The notes beneath the pieces were generated by a model, which saw only the letters and a list, made by a program, of their open reading frames with translations, did no database searches and was not told where the DNA came from. Shown here in pieces: positions 54,265-64,000 of a stretch of 64,000 nucleotides of DNA. The translations under genes and the position numbers were made by a program. Origin of the DNA: Xiphophorus maculatus (taxonomy: Eukaryota > Chordata > Actinopteri > Cyprinodontiformes > Poeciliidae); assembly GCF_002775205.1 (NCBI RefSeq), contig NC_036455.1, positions 1 through 64,000 on the forward strand, written 5' to 3'. Position 1 is the first letter of the stretch, and each line of letters opens with the position of its first letter.

Positions 54265-54330
54265 ATTCTTCTTCTTCGGGGTTTCATGACTGTCGGCATC
54301 AACATTGTTGCATTACCGCCACCCTCTGGA
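54265..54330 (-). repeat. I-group LINE 3' end with TTC tract, upstream of ZNF-C
   Basis: The run attcttcttcttcgggg is followed by a block ending in gcattaccgccacc, about 60 bp upstream of the ZNF-C start. This is the position equivalent to the remnants at 3498 and 12638. Confidence 0.65.
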
Positions 54331-54744
54331 TCATAGGATAATCACATCGAAATGCTTCTTAACACGACCAATTCTCCACAAAAAGTCTTCGCTTCCTCTT
54401 CCACCGTATCTATCTAAAACTCTGTAAATTCATGGGTAATGTTGTTCTCTGTCTCATATTTCCTACATTCTGCAAGCCAGTAGGATACATCGCCCCCACT
54501 GAAGAGTACCAGTAACATATTCTCATTGTATACTTATCTCTTCTTCTTTCTGACCCCCTTCAAATGTTCCTTTTTCAGGAATGTAACACCGTGTTGTGCG
54601 GTGGTTATATGCGCAATTTCCCAGTTCAGGAGAGATTTACGGAAAAAAAAGTCCAATGGAAATGTCTGGAAATATATGCTTGATATATTATGACAACTTT
54701 TTAACGTTAAGATTAATACGACAAATTATTTCGAGCCCACGTTC

Positions 54745-54832
54745 CTGTCCACACTCCAAGCCAGAGGGTGGCGGTGATGCGTTGTTAGCCACGAAGAAGA
54801 AGAAGAAGAAGAAGAAGAAGAAGAAGAAGAAA
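54745..54832 (+). repeat. I-group LINE 3' end with (GAA)13 tail
   Basis: Plus-strand block gagggtggcggtgatgc followed by 13 uninterrupted GAA units (from 54793). It has the same structure as the minus-strand remnants but the opposite orientation. It lies directly upstream of the inferred rnmt promoter. Confidence 0.7.
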
Positions 54833-54843
54833 CGGTTCAAAAA

Positions 54844-54886
54844 CCGGAAGCTGCCTACTGCGCATGTGTTGTTTCTACAGATTACT
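54844..54886 (+). promoter_or_regulatory. rnmt: Inferred rnmt promoter / non-coding first exon
   Basis: CCGGAAG at 54844-54850 (ETS-type site) and TGCGCATG at 54859-54866 (NRF1-like half) are typical of housekeeping promoters. A good donor, ACT|GTGAGT, lies at 54886/54887. With the acceptor CCTGACAG at 55887-55894, six bases before the rnmt ATG, this suggests a short untranslated first exon and a 1-kb first intron. Position and motifs only; no start site was measured. Confidence 0.45.
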
Positions 54887-55514
54887 GTGAGTAAATGTGT
54901 GTCTCTTTACAACGTTTAGCGCAAATAAGCCTGCTAAGCTTTGACGCTGTGCGTGTTTCTGGTACTATCTGGCATCAGACGGGTGTTAGTTGTTAGTTCC
55001 GCCTATTTGAGATTCATTTTCGGCGGCATGAATGTTGTTTTTCCGACATTTACGGAGCTGTTTAGCGGGAACTTGCTAGCTACTGGTCGCTAATGCTCGC
55101 AGATGAAAGTAGCTGGTGATTGAGAGCAGGCTGGATTATCCTCCAGGTTTACATACGTCCGCTAAGACCAGGCAGTTCAGCTAAACCCGAAAATAAAATG
55201 AAAATAACCGCCAGTCTCGCTTCTTTCGTCATTATTTGTCGTATTAATCCTGTATTAATCATCTTTCTCTGTTATTTAGGATATACTTGTTTGGTAAAAT
55301 AGAGGTTTTGCTTTCAGTTGCTGTTTATTAACCAGATTTTTTTAATAAGGAACATTTAGGACTGGAAGTGGAAGATATTTCAAATGTCCGAAATGAAACG
55401 CATCAACCAACCACAACAAATAAAACACGGACTAAAAAACACACACACAACTGAAACCGTAAATAAAATGAATTGCGATGCCTCTGTAAACAAAATTACC
55501 CTTCAAGTTAATAA

Positions 55515-55700
55515 ACAGGGTGCTGTGGCGGCGCAGGGGCAAAGCATGACCCACGTATTGAAGCCTTAGTCCTCTTGGCGGTGGTCGCAGGTTCAATTCC
55601 CGGCCTGCCGACATTTGCTGCATGTCTTCCCTGTCTCTCATTACCTGTTTCCTGTCAAACGTCTTTCAAATAAAGGCCTCTGGAGCGAACCAAACCTTAA
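55515..55700 (+). mobile_element. tRNA-derived SINE
   Basis: It contains an exact B-box, GGTTCAATTCC, at 55590-55600 and an approximate A-box near 55525. These are followed by a body (acatttgctgcatgtcttcc) familiar from fish SINEs and ending near a caaataaaggcc stretch. It lies in the inferred first intron of rnmt. Confidence 0.65.
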
Positions 55701-55899
55701 AACATAATAAATTAATAATCAGATTTTAAATTATTGAGCTCATTTGAATTTACCACGCAATTGATTATAGTGACAGGGTTAATGCAGCATGCCATGAGGT
55801 CCGACAGAGCCCAGCTAATGATGTAATGGTCTGATTCTGGTGCGTTGATGCATCTAAGCATAGTTTGAGTTTGACTTGTGTTCATTCCTGACAGAAATA

Positions 55900-62830
<6,931 letters not shown>

Positions 62831-63424
62831 TACTCAAAAACAAGCTCCGCCTCACAAACTAACCTCACCTGTTACTCAGCTTGTGTCTGTACAGTTTCTT
62901 TTTCTGTTGTCATTTTTGAATATTTTTTTTTTTTATAAAAGTGTAAACTTGCTGGAGAAATTAAGTCAAGCTGGAAAAAAAAAATTAAATCAGTTGTTCA
63001 GTCCTATTTATCGGATTTTTCATGTGATGCTGGATAGAATCGTTGTACACAAAAGTCTTATAGCAAAAAACCGTTTAGAGAGCAATAATTGTCAACTGAT
63101 GAATTGTAAGTCCTGAAGTTGTATTTGTTACAGAGCTGATGCAATATTTAAACGCAACGCTGCGCTGAACAACGACGTCAACACCATAAGAGAAATATGA
63201 CAGTGTGCTGAAGGCAAAGTGCCTGAAAGAGCAGGAGCTTCTTAAAGAGACAGAGACCCAATTTCAAGGCCGCATTTTTACCACATCATGCAAAAGCAAT
63301 AACTTTACTAATAACTTTTAATTCTTACATTATTTTGTAAGATTTTAACTCTTTTTTTTTTTTTTTTTTTTTTACAACGCATCACCTCGTAGCTGTTTAC
63401 TTAAAGTCCCACCACATGATTTCA
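62831..63424 (+). other. rnmt: rnmt 3' UTR and downstream
   Basis: Non-coding sequence after the TGA. An ATTAAA variant polyadenylation signal lies at 62984-62989, about 155 nt after the stop. A poly-T run of about 24 lies near 63350-63374. No gene seen. Confidence 0.4.
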
Positions 63425-63580
63425 ACCACGTTTAGGGTTGGACTTTGACTGGGCCCTGACAGAACCATATGTTTTTATTTTTTACTTTCCTTGATTTGAT
63501 GGTTCTGGAGAACATTTAGCATCTAGGTCCCCAGGTCATTACACCGCCACCACCGTGCTTCACAGTTGGTCTGAGATTTT
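63425..63580. mobile_element. Worn Tc1-like fragment
   Basis: Phrases gggttggactttgactgggcc and caccgccaccaccgtgcttcacagttgg resemble a degenerate Tc1-like transposon common in fish. No termini found. Confidence 0.4.
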
Positions 63581-64000
63581 AGGTGTTTATTCAAAACTTC
63601 GCCTCTTTTAACTACAAACTTCACTTAATTCATCAGTGTGGTTTCGCTCAATTTTTTAAAATTTCTTTTTAGTGTTTACAACTGTTGATCAGTAGCCGTT
63701 ACAGCGTTAAATTCCCATTGTCTTTCATCATGAATAAATATTAAATGTTTTAAGAAGCATCTTCACTTCATGCTGGGCAGGTGAAAATCCATGTTTTCTT
63801 ACATCCAGGTGAATCTGAATATATTAGAATATCCTCAAACACTTTGAGTAATTAAATTTAAAAAGAGAAACTTGGTTATTTCTGCTACTTTTACTTATTT
63901 TGTCTACCATGTTTTCCTTCCACTCAACTTTCCATCAATATACTTGTAATTTTCTACTGGAGAATTGCCAGTTCCGCAGCAGTCTCCATTGTCATAGATA
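63581..64000. other. Right edge, nothing recognised
   Basis: AT-rich sequence without coding potential or clear repeat. Confidence 0.4.

Noticed and set aside
54793-54832. (GAA)13 tract as an isolated disease-like repeat expansion
   Set aside because: It directly follows an I-group LINE 3' block, so it is best read as that element's tail.

Overview
This is vertebrate, most likely percomorph teleost, DNA. The evidence is a split-exon rnmt gene with GT-AG introns, several two-exon C2H2 zinc-finger genes of the fish type, and a repeat complement typical of bony fish: a Rex3-like RTE LINE with a GATG-type tail, an RNase H-bearing I-group LINE, Tx1-clade LINEs in (TTC)n, Tc1 and hAT MITEs, and a tRNA-derived SINE. 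There are no bacterial or plasmid features.

Left part (1-24.6 kb): a minus-strand tandem array of zinc-finger paralogues. Each unit is a short first exon, an intron, and one large exon holding an acidic linker and all the fingers. Unit 1 keeps only exon 1 (3299-3482). ZNF-A (8608-12622, 14 fingers) and ZNF-B (21983-24631, 8 fingers) look complete. Between them lie a solo LTR (4360-4869), a Tc1 MITE (14866-15253), a large perfect double hairpin (16266-16334), a broken RTE fragment and a nearly complete Rex3-like LINE (18045-21047) with a 13-bp target-site duplication.

Centre (24.64-41.93 kb): three full-length two-ORF Tx1-clade LINEs (A, B, C) lie head to tail inside a (TTC)n microsatellite, and all six reading frames are open. 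B and C are nearly identical; A is an older or different subfamily. The array starts 9 bp from the ZNF-B start codon. On its right it abuts the (TTC)n tail of a minus-strand I-group LINE (41932-47392; APE, RT and RNase H), which is split by a hAT MITE. That LINE in turn abuts the (TTC)n tail of an older, decayed I-group LINE (47413-49150). LINE-made TTC tails therefore appear to have served repeatedly as landing sites.

Right part (50-64 kb): a degenerate fourth exon 1 (50131-50277), a compact zinc-finger gene ZNF-C (52684-54206, minus), and head to head with it rnmt (coding 55900-62830, plus), the mRNA cap guanine-N7 methyltransferase. rnmt has ten coding exons whose splice phases all agree. 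Its introns carry a SINE, a hAT MITE with a perfect 8-bp duplication, a long foldback element and an L2-like LINE 3' end.

The main theme is interaction between repeats and a young zinc-finger cluster. Upstream regions of units 1, A and C share the same old LINE 3' end with its TTC tract. In ZNF-B that tract is where the Tx1-type array now lies, and the ancestral upstream region is no longer next to the gene.
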